Below the pieces are notes generated by a model. That model saw only the letters and a program-made list of their open reading frames with translations, did no database searches and was not told the origin of the DNA. The position numbers and the translations under genes are program-made. Of a stretch of 64,000 nucleotides of DNA, positions 42,622 to 53,270 are shown one piece after another (the stretch's first letter is position 1; each line of letters opens with the position of its first letter). This DNA is from FLUQ01 sp031550605 (GTDB lineage Bacteria > Desulfobacterota > Desulfovibrionia > Desulfovibrionales > Desulfovibrionaceae), in NCBI GenBank assembly GCA_031550605.1, contig JAVBOK010000041.1, positions 5,935 to 69,934 on the forward strand, written 5' to 3'.

Positions 42622-42637
42622 TTGCATGTTAATTGCT
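42622..42637 (+). promoter_or_regulatory. Weak sigma-54-like promoter for the second TRAP operon
   Basis: TTGCATGTTAATTGCT keeps TTGCT and most of the -24 box but has T in place of the first invariant G. It would start transcription about 45 bases before the dctP-like start. Confidence 0.35.
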
Positions 42638-42692
42638 TCATGCCCTGTTCGGCACCTGAAACACAACCCACCATAGAGACAAGGAGTTCCGC

Positions 42693-43730
42693 ATGAACCG
42701 CAGACATGTGATCGCGCTGCTGCTCGCCCTGAGCATGGTCTTTTCCGCCGCCGGTTTCGCGGCCGCGGCCGAAAAAACCTATACCTTCAAAATCGCGCAC
42801 ATCGGCACCGATAACGATGCAAGCGGGGTTGCCTTCAAGTATTTGAAAAAAATACTGGAAGAACGTACCAAGGGCCGGATCAAGGTCACCGTCTACGGCG
42901 CGAAATCCATGGCCCAGTCCGACACCGAACTGGGTGAAATCGTCCGCCAGAACACGGTGCAGATGGTAAACGTGCCCACGCACACTCTATCCGCCATGGC
43001 CAACATTCCGGAATACAAAATTTTTGAGTTTCCCTACCTGTTTTCGAGCTGGGAAGAAATCTACAAGGTCCTGGACAGCGACATGGCCAAGCGCTGGGCC
43101 CAGAAGCTGGAAAAAGACGCGGGCGTCACGGTGTATCACGGCCTGGTCAAGGGCTGGCTGAGCATCGGCACCAAGAAAGGCCCCATCAACGTGCCCGGCG
43201 ACCTCAAAGGCCTGAAAATCAGAACCATGTCCACGGACATGCAGATGGGCCTGATCAGCTCTTTCGGCGCCAGCCCCACGATCATCGCATACGGCGAACT
43301 GTACACCGCCGTGCAGCAGGGCACGGTGGACGGCATGCTGACCGCCACATCGCTGTATAAAACGGACAAGTTCTGCGAAGTGATCAAATATCTGTCCATC
43401 GTCCGCGCCACGGCCCACTTCCACATGACCACCATCAACAAGAAATGGCTGGATTCCCTGCCCGCCGACCTGCGCGCGATTTTTGACCAGAGCATCAAGG
43501 ACTTCACCATGTTCGCCCGCGACGGCGAAAAGAAACTGGACGGCGAGGCCATCATCGCCATGGAAAAGGAAAACGGCGTGAAGATCCGCCAGTATACGGA
43601 ACAGGAACTGGCCCCCTTCAAGACCGCAACCAAAGCCGTGTGGGAAAAGAACTACGACCTGCCCGGCAAAGGCGTTCTGGACGACGTGCTCAAGTTCCTT
43701 GGCAAAGACTACAAGACGCTGCTGCAGTAA
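42693..43730 (+). CDS. TRAP transporter periplasmic solute-binding protein (DctP-like)
   Basis: This 345-residue protein has the signal peptide MNRRHVIALLLALSMVFSAA with cleavage near AAAEK. The DctP core shows GLKIRTMSTDMQMGLISSFGASPTII (the Arg of GLKIRTM binds the solute carboxylate) and YGELYTAVQQGTVDGMLT. AAGGAG precedes the start. It begins a complete TRAP operon next to the AcoR-like regulator, which suggests the acid it imports is related to the dehydrogenase pathway, for example a 2-oxo or hydroxy acid; acetoin itself is uncharged and not a usual TRAP solute. Confidence 0.95.
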   Translation: MNRRHVIALLLALSMVFSAAGFAAAAEKTYTFKIAHIGTDNDASGVAFKYLKKILEERTKGRIKVTVYGAKSMAQSDTELGEIVRQNTVQMVNVPTHTLSAMANIPEYKIFEFPYLFSSWEEIYKVLDSDMAKRWAQKLEKDAGVTVYHGLVKGWLSIGTKKGPINVPGDLKGLKIRTMSTDMQMGLISSFGASPTIIAYGELYTAVQQGTVDGMLTATSLYKTDKFCEVIKYLSIVRATAHFHMTTINKKWLDSLPADLRAIFDQSIKDFTMFARDGEKKLDGEAIIAMEKENGVKIRQYTEQELAPFKTATKAVWEKNYDLPGKGVLDDVLKFLGKDYKTLLQ

Positions 43731-43739
43731 GCGGTTGCC

Positions 43740-43771
43740 GGCGGGAAAGCCCTTGAGCCGGCTTTCCCGCC
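43740..43771 (+). terminator. Intercistronic stem-loop after the TRAP binding-protein gene
   Basis: GGCGGGAAAGCC pairs with GGCTTTCCCGCC across an eight-base loop, just after the dctP-like stop. There is no T-run, so mRNA protection or attenuation is more likely than full termination. Confidence 0.6.
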
Positions 43772-43844
43772 GCATCGTGTGGCCTTTTCACTTTGAGCGA
43801 TCCACTCATTTCATTCGTGAAATTCTCCACCCAAGGCGGGTTGA

Positions 43845-44378
43845 ATGGAAGCACAAGAAAAAAGCAAATGGTATGACGAAATAGAGAGCACCGTCTGCGT
43901 CGGCATCATGATGGTCATGCTTGCCATTTTGTTCTACCAGGTGGTGGCGCGATACGGCTTCGGCGTCACGAACGCGTGGTGCGACGAACTGTCGCGTTAC
44001 GCCCTGGTCTGGCTCGGGTATCTGTCCGCCTGCTATGCCATCGTGCACAACGCCCATATCAAAATCGACCTTTTCATCAAAATATGGCCCAAATCCTGGC
44101 GCAACGGGATCAAGCTGCTGAGCAACGTCATCTTTTTCATCTACGCGCTGGTTGTCGCCTATTACAGCGGAACCTGGCTGTACGGCCTGATGAAAAGCGG
44201 GGCCATTACCCTGGGCTTGAAGCTGCCCATGGCGCTTTTTTGCCTGATCGTGCCCCTCAGCCACATTTTTATGGCCGTCCGCCTGGCCCAGTTGGAAATA
44301 CGGCTGATCAGAAATCCGAAACTGCTGGCGGACCCCACCGACGAAGCCCCCGGCGAAAACGACAGGGAAGGACAATAA
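43845..44378 (+). CDS. TRAP transporter small permease (DctQ-like)
   Basis: This 177-residue protein has four membrane helices: about 17-35, 50-70, 90-110 and 130-150. The TNAWCDELSRYALVWLGYLSACYAI segment (key run WCDELSRYALVWLG) is typical of DctQ. The soluble C-terminal tail is charged. It lies 114 bases after the binding-protein gene and one base before the large permease gene, with which it acts. Confidence 0.93.
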   Translation: MEAQEKSKWYDEIESTVCVGIMMVMLAILFYQVVARYGFGVTNAWCDELSRYALVWLGYLSACYAIVHNAHIKIDLFIKIWPKSWRNGIKLLSNVIFFIYALVVAYYSGTWLYGLMKSGAITLGLKLPMALFCLIVPLSHIFMAVRLAQLEIRLIRNPKLLADPTDEAPGENDREGQ

Positions 44379-44379
44379 C

Positions 44380-45666
44380 ATGACAGGCCTGTCGTTGATC
44401 CTCATTTTTCTGGCCCTGCTGTTTTTCGGCCTGCCCATCATGATCGCCATCGGCGTGGCCAGCGTCGCGTACTGCCTGATATTCGACCCCGTGCCCATCG
44501 CCATGATCATGAACACCTATTTCACAGCGCTGGATTCTTTTCCGCTGATCGCGGTGCCCTTTTTCATCCTGGCCGGGGAACTGATGATGCAGGGCGGCAT
44601 TTCCGACCGGCTGATCAACTTCTGCCGGGCGCTTCTGGGCGCGGCAACCGGCGCCCTGGGGTCCGTCACCGTGGTGGCCAGCATGATCTTCGCGGCGGTG
44701 GCCGGGTCCGGGACAGCCACGGTGGCCTGCATCGGCGGCATCACTATCCCGGAAATGATCCGCGAAAAATACGACAGGGGTTTCGCCTGCGCCCTGGCCG
44801 CAACGGCCGGTGCCCTTGGCCCCATCATCCCCCCCAGCGTGGCCATGATCCTGTACGGGGTCTGCTGCGGGGTTTCCATCACCAAACTGTTCATCGGCGG
44901 TGTTGTTCCGGGCATCATGATCACCATCGGCCTGGTCCTGCTGGTGCGCCATGTGGCCAAAAAACACGGGTACGGCATTTCCGCGGAAGAAGCCGCGAAG
45001 CACAAAGTGCCGTTGGGCAGAGCAACCAAAGAGGCCTTCTGGTCCCTGCTGATCCCGGTCATCATCCTGGGCGGCATCTACGGCGGCGTCTTCACGCCCA
45101 CGGAAGCGGCCGTGGTGGCCTGCGTGGTCGCGCTGTACGTCGGCATTTTCGTGTACAGGGAATACACGATCAGAGAAATTCCCAGGGTGTTCAAAAAAGC
45201 GGTCCTGACCACCGGGACCATTCTGCTGCTGGTGTCCTGCGCCACGGCCCTGGGCCGTCTGCTGACCGTGGAACAGATACCGGAACAGCTGGCCGAGGCC
45301 CTGATCGGCATATCAAGCAACAAATACGTGCTGCTGCTGATCATCAACCTCTTTCTGCTGGTGGTCGGCATGTTTATGGAAACGTATGCCGCCATCATCA
45401 TCCTGGCCCCGGTCCTGCTGCCCACCATTACGGAAGCGGGCATCGACCCCCTGCATTTCGGTCTGATCATGACCATCAACCTGACCATCGGCCTGTGCAC
45501 CCCGCCCGTGGGGGTCAACCTGTTCATCGCCACCAGGATCGGCAACTGCCCCATCGAACGGATGTTCAAATGGCTGGCCCCGACCCTGCTGGTTCTGCTC
45601 TTTGTCCTGATGCTGGTCACGTACATTCCGGCTCTGTCCCTCTTTCTGCCGAGTCTTCTGGGGTGA
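44380..45666 (+). CDS. TRAP transporter large permease (DctM-like)
   Basis: This 428-residue protein has 12 or more helices and the DctM pattern: AVPFFILAGELMMQGG early, VAGSGTATVACIGGITIPEMI, GPIIPPSVAMILYGV, and the late PPVGVNLFIATRIG. AAGGA precedes the ATG. It forms the ion-coupled channel with the DctQ-like subunit. It ends the operon; a strong terminator follows. Confidence 0.95.
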   Translation: MTGLSLILIFLALLFFGLPIMIAIGVASVAYCLIFDPVPIAMIMNTYFTALDSFPLIAVPFFILAGELMMQGGISDRLINFCRALLGAATGALGSVTVVASMIFAAVAGSGTATVACIGGITIPEMIREKYDRGFACALAATAGALGPIIPPSVAMILYGVCCGVSITKLFIGGVVPGIMITIGLVLLVRHVAKKHGYGISAEEAAKHKVPLGRATKEAFWSLLIPVIILGGIYGGVFTPTEAAVVACVVALYVGIFVYREYTIREIPRVFKKAVLTTGTILLLVSCATALGRLLTVEQIPEQLAEALIGISSNKYVLLLIINLFLLVVGMFMETYAAIIILAPVLLPTITEAGIDPLHFGLIMTINLTIGLCTPPVGVNLFIATRIGNCPIERMFKWLAPTLLVLLFVLMLVTYIPALSLFLPSLLG

Positions 45667-45684
45667 GCGGGCATGCCGGCGCAT

Positions 45685-45718
45685 CCGGGGCGGGAGCATT
45701 CCCGCCCCGGAATATTTT
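45685..45718 (+). terminator. Rho-independent terminator after the second TRAP operon
   Basis: CCGGGGCGGGA pairs with TCCCGCCCCGG across GCAT, then AATATTTT. Beyond it, 45719-45982 is GC-rich leader sequence of the lipoprotein gene; I see no gene in it. Confidence 0.8.
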
Positions 45719-45982
45719 CCGCCCGCGATCCCGGCGTGAAAAAGAAGTGGCTTTTCCGGCCGGTACTGCGCTATACTGCCTGCCGGCAGTACGGATCTGC
45801 CCGGCAACTCGGCCCTTTCCGGGCAGTTTCGCGCTGGGATGCCCGCATGGCGAGGGGCAAAGCCCGCCCGCAGGTATCTCGCGGCAAGGATCGAGGACAG
45901 ATCCTTGCCGAGCGGTCCGGCTTTTTCCCAGTCACGCCGTTCTGGCCGGAGAATGCACCGCCAACCGTACCCGAGGAGACGC

Positions 45983-46411
45983 ATGCGAATTTGCCCCCTT
46001 CTTTTCATCCTGATGTGCGCTTTCAGCCTGACCGCCTGCATGGGCGGATCAGACACGGATACCCTCGATCCCGCCCCGGCTTCTTCGGCATCCCAGGCGC
46101 CGCAGGCCGCGCAGGCGCAACAGGCCCAGATCGAAATCGCCGTGGGCATGCCCGCGACAAAGGTTTCGCAGTTGCTGGGCGCCGCGGACTCCATCGACAA
46201 GGATTCGAAAGGCCGGGAAGTCTGGTTCTATGAACGCAAACGCGCCCAATTCGTCTATGCCTCCAACGCGCGCAACGTGCAGGCTCTGGTCATCGGCGGC
46301 TATTCCGGCGGCGGCGACGGCCCCGCCAACAGCCTGCCCCTGAATCTGCGCATCACCTTTGACGGCTCGCGCAAGGTCATTGATTTCGCTTTCAACCAGA
46401 TGGGGTTCTGA
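45983..46411 (+). CDS. Small lipoprotein with a SmpA/OmlA (BamE)-like domain
   Basis: This 142-residue lipoprotein starts MRICPLLFILMCAFSLTACM with the lipobox LTAC, so Cys19 would be lipidated. An Ala/Gln-rich linker is followed by IEIAVGMPATKVSQLLGAADSI and REVWFYER, the pattern of BamE-like domains that assist outer-membrane assembly. GAGGAG lies before the ATG; the longer reading from 45839 is not protein-like. It lies 57 bases upstream of folC, so co-transcription is possible. Whether it is a true BamE is not certain. Confidence 0.8.
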   Translation: MRICPLLFILMCAFSLTACMGGSDTDTLDPAPASSASQAPQAAQAQQAQIEIAVGMPATKVSQLLGAADSIDKDSKGREVWFYERKRAQFVYASNARNVQALVIGGYSGGGDGPANSLPLNLRITFDGSRKVIDFAFNQMGF

Positions 46412-46468
46412 TTTTCCCGCAACCAGCCGCCCCGCGCCCGATCCGCCGGGCGTGGGGCATATTCCGCC

Positions 46469-47758
46469 ATGGCCGTACCCGCTTTTGCCGCTTTTGCCGA
46501 TCTTTCCCGCCATCTCGACGCGCTGGGCCTGTTCCGCATCCGTCCGGAACTGGGCCGCCTGCGCACCGTGCTGCGGGAACTCGACATCCATTTCGGGGGG
46601 CGCACGGTACAGGTCGCCGGCACCAACGGCAAAGGTTCCACCTCCACTTTTCTGGCGGCGCTGGGCATGGCCCACGGGTTGAAGGTCGGGCTGTTCACCT
46701 CGCCGCACTTTGTGTCCTTTCGCGAACGCATCCGCCTGAACAGCCGGCCGGTCGACGAAGAGGCCCTGCTCGGCCCGGCCAACGCGGTGATGGCCGCGGG
46801 GGGCGGAAAGCTCACCTATTTCGAATTTGTCACCGCCCTGGCCGCCCTCGTCTTTGCCGAAGCGAAAGCCGATCTCGCGGTGATGGAAACCGGCCTGGGC
46901 GGAACCTGGGACGCGGTCACGGCCCTGCCCGCCGACCTGGTGCTGTTCACGCCCATCGGCCTTGATCACTGTAAAATACTCGGGGATACCGTCCCTGCCA
47001 TCGCCCGCGACAAAGCCGGGGCCATCCGGCCCGACAGGCCCGTCATCAGCGCGCCGCAGGATACGGACGCACGCAGGGCGCTGGAAGAGGCGGCGGCACG
47101 GCAAAACGCGCCCTTTGCCCTGGCCGGGGGACTGGAAACCCTGCCGGAAGACATCCGTAGCGGCAGACGCGCCTTGCGCCTGCTGGGGGATCATCAGCAC
47201 ACCAACGCAGCCCTGGCCCTGGCTGCCTGGCGGACCCTGCGCCCCGGCCCCGACGGAGCCGACGCGGGGGCCGTCGTGCGCGGCCTGTGCGAGGCATTCA
47301 TCCCCGGCCGCTTCCAGTTCGTGCCCGCCTCGCCCGCGCAAGGACACCCCGCCCTGCTGCTGGACGGGGCGCACAACGTGCACGGCATCAGCGCCCTGAG
47401 CGCGGCCCTGGCCAAACGCGGCATCGCCCCGGCGGCGGTCGTCTTTTCCTGCCTGAACGACAAGGACCCCGCGGCCATGGCCGCCCATGTGCGCATTCTT
47501 TCCGGCGGGCCCGTGTTCATCCCTCCGATTGCGGACAATCCCAGAGCCCTGCCCCCGGAAACTCTGGCCACCCACATCGGCATGGCGGCCCGGCCCGCGA
47601 CCAGCCTGTCCGAGGCCCTTGTCCGCGCCGCGGCCCACGTGGAAGAACGCCATGCGGATATGCCGGCGGCCGCTCGGCCTCCGGTGCTGTTCTGCGGCTC
47701 GCTCTACCTGCTCGGCGAATTCTTCGCCATGCGGCCCGAGTGCCTGGAATGCTGCTGA
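46469..47758 (+). CDS. folC: Folylpolyglutamate synthase / dihydrofolate synthase
   Basis: This 429-residue Mur-ligase-type enzyme adds glutamate to folates, and often also makes dihydrofolate from dihydropteroate. P-loop VAGTNGKGST is at about 49-58, GLFTSPHFVSFRERI follows, METGLGGTWDAV is the catalytic loop and LLLDGAHNVHG is the second domain's motif. The C-terminal domain carries the glutamate-binding part. It follows the lipoprotein gene by 57 bases. The ribosome site is weak. Confidence 0.94.
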   Translation: MAVPAFAAFADLSRHLDALGLFRIRPELGRLRTVLRELDIHFGGRTVQVAGTNGKGSTSTFLAALGMAHGLKVGLFTSPHFVSFRERIRLNSRPVDEEALLGPANAVMAAGGGKLTYFEFVTALAALVFAEAKADLAVMETGLGGTWDAVTALPADLVLFTPIGLDHCKILGDTVPAIARDKAGAIRPDRPVISAPQDTDARRALEEAAARQNAPFALAGGLETLPEDIRSGRRALRLLGDHQHTNAALALAAWRTLRPGPDGADAGAVVRGLCEAFIPGRFQFVPASPAQGHPALLLDGAHNVHGISALSAALAKRGIAPAAVVFSCLNDKDPAAMAAHVRILSGGPVFIPPIADNPRALPPETLATHIGMAARPATSLSEALVRAAAHVEERHADMPAAARPPVLFCGSLYLLGEFFAMRPECLECC

Positions 47759-47912
47759 AGCCGGGCCGCGAAAACCATGCCGCGCCTCGCGCCCGCGAAG
47801 GGGCTGCCCCTTCCGCGGGACAGCGAAGCGATGCGGGGATGCGCAAAGCCTTTTTGTCCTCGTGACGGGGACTGCCATCTGAAACGGCAAAACCGGCCTG
47901 GCGCCGCCTGCC

Positions 47913-50900
47913 CTACGGAAAACCGGCCCCTTTGCCGCCCAGCAGGTAGCGGCTGAGTTCCGCATACAGCTTCGCCTCGTCCACGGGCTTGCTCAGATGG
48001 CCGTCCATCTTGGCCTGCATGGCGTCGTCCACATCTTCGCGGAACGCATTCGCGGTCATGGCCAGGATGGGGATGAGCGCGCCTTGCGAAAAACGGCTGG
48101 CGCGGATGGCCCGACTGGCCGCATAGCCGTCCATCACCGGCATCTGCACGTCCATCAGGATCAGGTCGAAGTCATCGGGCCGCGCTTCAAAGGCGTCCAC
48201 GGCCTCGCGGCCGTTTTCCACCTCCGTGATCGCCGCGCCTGAAGGGGCCAGCAGGGCCTTGATAATCTCGCGGTTGATCTCGATGTCTTCAACCAGCAGA
48301 ATACGCTTGCCGCAATAATCTGGAACGGCCGCTTCCTGTTCCTGCTCCGCAGGCCGCACAGCCCCCAGAGCGTCGCCCACCGCCGCCAGCAGCGTGGACG
48401 GGAACACCGGTTTGGCCAGGAAAAAGTCGATGCCGGCGGCCTTGGCCTCGTCCCAGGCAAGGGCGCTCTGCTGCATGCCCATCAGGATGACCGGCCGCCG
48501 CGCCCAGCCGCCTTCGTGCAGCCGTCTCGCCGCCTCAATGCCGTCAAGGTCCGGCATGCGGTGGTCCATCAGGATCAGGTTCACGGCCGCGCCGTTGCGG
48601 CTGCCCACAATGCGGGCGGCCTCTTCATAGCCGTCCGCCGCGACGTGCCGTATGCCCAGGGCGCGCAGCATGCCGCAAAGAGAGGCGCGCGTTTCCGCGT
48701 CATCGTCAACGACCAGCGCGTTGACCCGGTCGGTGTCGATTTCCGCGCCACGGTCCCGGGACGGCGCGCCGGCGGCCACGCCCAGCCTGACGGTGAAGGA
48801 AAAGGTGCTGCCCTCGCCCGGCCTGCTTGTTACGGCGATGTCCCCGCCCATCATGTTCACGATCTTCTTCGCGATGGCCAGCCCCAGGCCGGTGCCGCCA
48901 AAACGCTTGGTGATGCTGTTGTCCGCCTGCTGAAAAGCCTGGAACAGCCCCGCGATCTGCTCTTCCGTCAGGCCGATTCCCTGGTCGGCCACGGAAACGG
49001 CGAGCAGAACCCGCTGCCCGTCCTGTTCGGGGCAGGAAAGAGTCATGCGGATTTTCGCGTCCTCCTGCGAGAATTTGACCGCGTTGGACAAAAGATTGAT
49101 GATGACCTGGGCCAGCCGCATGGAATCGCCGTGCAGGTGCGCCGGAATGTTTTCAGCGCGGCGCAGCAGCACTTCCTGCCGCTTTTCTTCCGCCCTGACC
49201 GCGACCACGTGCATGACGTCCTGCAGCATCCGCTCCAGGTCAAAGGGTTCCGCGAACAGTTCGATTTTCCCCGATTCGATCTTGGAAATGTCGAGAATGT
49301 CGTTGATAATGTCCAGAAGGTGGTTTGACGCCGTTTCCGCCGTGGCCAGACACTTTTTGATTTTGTCCGCCTCTCCGGAGTTTTTCGCGATTTTCAGCAT
49401 GCCGAGCACGGCATTCATGGGCGTGCGTATCTCGTGGCTCATGTTGGCCAGAAACCGGCTTTTGGCGCGGTTGGCCGCATCGGCCGCTTCTTTTGCCGCC
49501 CGCAGTTCCTCCGCCATTTTCACGCGTTGCGTCACGTCCATGGACATGCCGACGGTCCGCAGGGGCTTGCCGGCGCCATCGCTCACGGTTTTCGCGTAAG
49601 TGTTGAGGAATCGCTCCGTCCCGTCCTCCCGGACGATCCGCACGTTTTCAATAACCCGCGCCTTTATGGCATGCCGCCGGAACAGGTCGTTGAAATGCGC
49701 GAGGTCGCGGTAATCGGGCATGATGTCCCGCAGATGCCGGACGCAGCGCCTGATGGAGATGGGCGACGGTTCGCGCAGTTGCAGCAGGTCGGCGGTTCCC
49801 TGGTCAAACCTGAATATGTTCTCCCCCATGACGAATTCCCACACCCCGGCCTGCGAAGAGGCCAGCGCGACATCCAGCCGCTCTTTGGCGGCTATGACCT
49901 CCATGTCCTTGCTCAGCATCTCTTCTGCCGTGTGCAGATTTTTCTGCATTTCCAGAAGACGCGCGTTCTTCCTGCGCATGGCCATCGTAAAAACAAAAAG
50001 GCAGAGGATGACGCACAGGGCCAGAAAGGACAACGCAAGGAAAAGGTAAAAGGCCTGGGGATTCGATTCGTACAGGTTCAGGCGCCGGTTGACGTATTCC
50101 GCACCGGCGGGAACCACGCGCGCCGGCGGCGGCAAGCGGTCCAGCGCCATCGCGTCGAAAAGCCAGCGGTTGTACTTTGCCGTATCGCGCACCGGGGCCA
50201 TGTCGGCGACCCTGTTCCCGGCAAGCGCGGCAAGGGCCATCCCGGCGGCCAGTTTGCCCTGCATTTCGGGGTCAACGTACTTTCCGCCGATCTGCCCGTG
50301 GCCAAGGCCGCCTTCCATCAGACCGAAGACCGGAGCGGCCGTATGGGCCCGGACCTGCCTCTGGATCTCCGCCGGGGAAAAATACAGCCCCGCGCTGTCG
50401 GTGGAATAATTGCCCCACAAAACGACGCTGTCGGCGGGCAGTTCCGCAAGCGTCGCCAGCAGGTCGCGGTACGGCACGTTGGCGCTGTATGCCACGGCGA
50501 AATTCCCCGCGCTGACGGCAAGGTCCCGCTCGATCGCGGCCCGCCAGGCTTTTCCGCTTTCGGTATGGTCGTTGACCACAAAAACGGACCGTGTCGCAGG
50601 GAACATTTTCAGCGCGTGCGCAAGCGTCTCCCCGGCGGAAGGGCGCGCCCACACGCCGGTATGGTTGTCCCCGAGCTGCCAGATGCCTTCGGGCGCGCCG
50701 CTGATCCCGCAGAAAACGACGGGAATGCCGCTGAACAACGAGTTGTAATAATTGCAGACAAAGGTCAGGGCATTGCTGTCGGAAACGACGATGACGTCGG
50801 GGGGGTTGGCCAGAAACATCGTTCTGACGAAATAATAGGCGTTTTTCGCGCGTTCATGGTCGGTCTGAAACCGGTTCGAATATAACGGGACATTATAATA

Positions 50901-51719
50901 CGCGATATTCCTGTCCTGTCCGAGAACCGCTTCCATACCGGCCCTGATCCGGCGTTCCCACGGATCGTCGGGATGGGACGAGGAAACATGCAGGATCCGT
51001 TCCTGCGCATCGGCCTGCAACGGCGCGCCGCGCACGATTTTTCCGTACGTGCCGTCGGCCTTCATGCCCCTGAGGCTTGCGGCGATGGCGGGGACCAGCC
51101 CGGCGTGCCGTTTGTGCACATACGTATACGAGGGCATGGTTTCCACCAAACCCGCCGGCTTGATGTTTTTTGAAATGATCGGGGCGACGGTAAAGGTGGC
51201 GCTGGTTATGATGACGTCGCATTCGCCCTGTTCCAGCGCAAGGTTCAGTTCACGAAAGGTCTCCCGCTGGATGCTGCCCGCGATATCCTTGGGCAGGCGG
51301 TTCATAATGTACGTTTTCTGGAACAGGTGCCCGACGCGCAGGCCGGACAGATCGGCCCAGGATGTGAAACGCAGGGGGGAATCCTTGCGCACGAATGCCG
51401 GAAAGCTGACATCCAGAAGCTGTTCGGGAACCATGACCAGATTGGGAAAGCGCTCTTCAAGGCCGCGAACTTGCGAAGCCAGTCCGGCGCGCTCGCCGCT
51501 GTCGGCCATTTGGATGGCGTAGGTCATGGGCGCGGCGTCCATGGAAAGAGAGTACCCTGCCCGTTGCAGGGCATAATACAGAACCCTGTCAACGATTGTC
51601 GCTTCATCAATGTTGACGACGAAATTCAGAGTTCCTTTTGTATCCGCAGCCCATCCTGGAACAACAGTCAGGTGCAGAAAAAGGACAAGCAGCGGGAGAG
51701 GAAGAAAAATCCGTTTCAC
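47913..51719 (-). CDS. Hybrid sensor histidine kinase with two periplasmic substrate-binding-like domains and two receiver domains
   Basis: This 1268-residue protein starts at GTG 51719, with AAGGA seven bases upstream. After an N-terminal signal/membrane helix (about 1-24) come an SBP_bac_3-like domain (about 25-250), an ABC-sub_bind-like second periplasmic domain (about 255-540), a transmembrane helix (about 553-578) and a PAS domain (about 605-735). The cytoplasmic half continues with HisKA (phosphoacceptor His about 762 in NMSHEIRTPMNAV), HATPase (FGGTGLGLAI) and two receivers with phosphoacceptor Asp at about 1052 and 1190. Lys and DD residues of both receivers are present. No partner regulator lies beside it. 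The ligands are unknown, but the two binding domains suggest joint sensing of two solutes. Confidence 0.92.
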   Translation of the reverse strand: MKRIFLPLPLLVLFLHLTVVPGWAADTKGTLNFVVNIDEATIVDRVLYYALQRAGYSLSMDAAPMTYAIQMADSGERAGLASQVRGLEERFPNLVMVPEQLLDVSFPAFVRKDSPLRFTSWADLSGLRVGHLFQKTYIMNRLPKDIAGSIQRETFRELNLALEQGECDVIITSATFTVAPIISKNIKPAGLVETMPSYTYVHKRHAGLVPAIAASLRGMKADGTYGKIVRGAPLQADAQERILHVSSSHPDDPWERRIRAGMEAVLGQDRNIAYYNVPLYSNRFQTDHERAKNAYYFVRTMFLANPPDVIVVSDSNALTFVCNYYNSLFSGIPVVFCGISGAPEGIWQLGDNHTGVWARPSAGETLAHALKMFPATRSVFVVNDHTESGKAWRAAIERDLAVSAGNFAVAYSANVPYRDLLATLAELPADSVVLWGNYSTDSAGLYFSPAEIQRQVRAHTAAPVFGLMEGGLGHGQIGGKYVDPEMQGKLAAGMALAALAGNRVADMAPVRDTAKYNRWLFDAMALDRLPPPARVVPAGAEYVNRRLNLYESNPQAFYLFLALSFLALCVILCLFVFTMAMRRKNARLLEMQKNLHTAEEMLSKDMEVIAAKERLDVALASSQAGVWEFVMGENIFRFDQGTADLLQLREPSPISIRRCVRHLRDIMPDYRDLAHFNDLFRRHAIKARVIENVRIVREDGTERFLNTYAKTVSDGAGKPLRTVGMSMDVTQRVKMAEELRAAKEAADAANRAKSRFLANMSHEIRTPMNAVLGMLKIAKNSGEADKIKKCLATAETASNHLLDIINDILDISKIESGKIELFAEPFDLERMLQDVMHVVAVRAEEKRQEVLLRRAENIPAHLHGDSMRLAQVIINLLSNAVKFSQEDAKIRMTLSCPEQDGQRVLLAVSVADQGIGLTEEQIAGLFQAFQQADNSITKRFGGTGLGLAIAKKIVNMMGGDIAVTSRPGEGSTFSFTVRLGVAAGAPSRDRGAEIDTDRVNALVVDDDAETRASLCGMLRALGIRHVAADGYEEAARIVGSRNGAAVNLILMDHRMPDLDGIEAARRLHEGGWARRPVILMGMQQSALAWDEAKAAGIDFFLAKPVFPSTLLAAVGDALGAVRPAEQEQEAAVPDYCGKRILLVEDIEINREIIKALLAPSGAAITEVENGREAVDAFEARPDDFDLILMDVQMPVMDGYAASRAIRASRFSQGALIPILAMTANAFREDVDDAMQAKMDGHLSKPVDEAKLYAELSRYLLGGKGAGFP

Positions 51720-51812
51720 CAGGAATCCTTCATTGAAACATCGTACCACGGATGTTGTGCAGAAGAAAAAACCTGTCCCCCTGTACACTGAATAGCGTTC
51801 AAGTGCAAACGG

Positions 51813-51853
51813 AAAAGGCCGCCGGGCATCATGCATGCCGGGCGGCCTTTTTT
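51813..51853. terminator. Bidirectional terminator between glyA and the sensor kinase
   Basis: AAAAGGCCGCC and GGCGGCCTTTT, continued by GGCAT/ATGCC, form a long stem with A and T runs on both sides. It lies just after the glyA stop on the minus strand. Confidence 0.85.
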
Positions 51854-51870
51854 GCAGGGTCTCTTTCCCG

Positions 51871-53109
<1,239 letters not shown>

Positions 53110-53150
53110 GATTTTTCTCCTTGAAATTGAGAAGCGGGGCTCCGCCCCGC

Positions 53151-53270
53151 ACAGACTGACGACAAACCCCGCAAAGCCGGGATTTACAAAGGCACGTCCA
53201 TTCCGGCGCTTTCCGGCGGCAATGAGTGCCGCCTGCGCCCGCGTGGCGGGTTGTTGCCAAAAAAGACTGT
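53151..53270 (-). repeat. Dispersed intergenic repeat, copy B
   Basis: On the minus strand this resembles copy A at 29594-29717 for about 120 bases (shared CCCGCCACGC and TCATTGCCGCCGG cores). Just before it, GCGGGGCTCCGCCCCGC (53133-53149) is a short hairpin. It lies in the 352-base gap between fabF and glyA, where I see no gene or riboswitch; the rest, 53271-53461, holds GC-rich leader sequence. Confidence 0.65.

Noticed and set aside
46049..47965. 638-codon open frame on the minus strand
   Set aside because: Antisense to the lipoprotein and folC genes, which have clear motifs and a lipobox.
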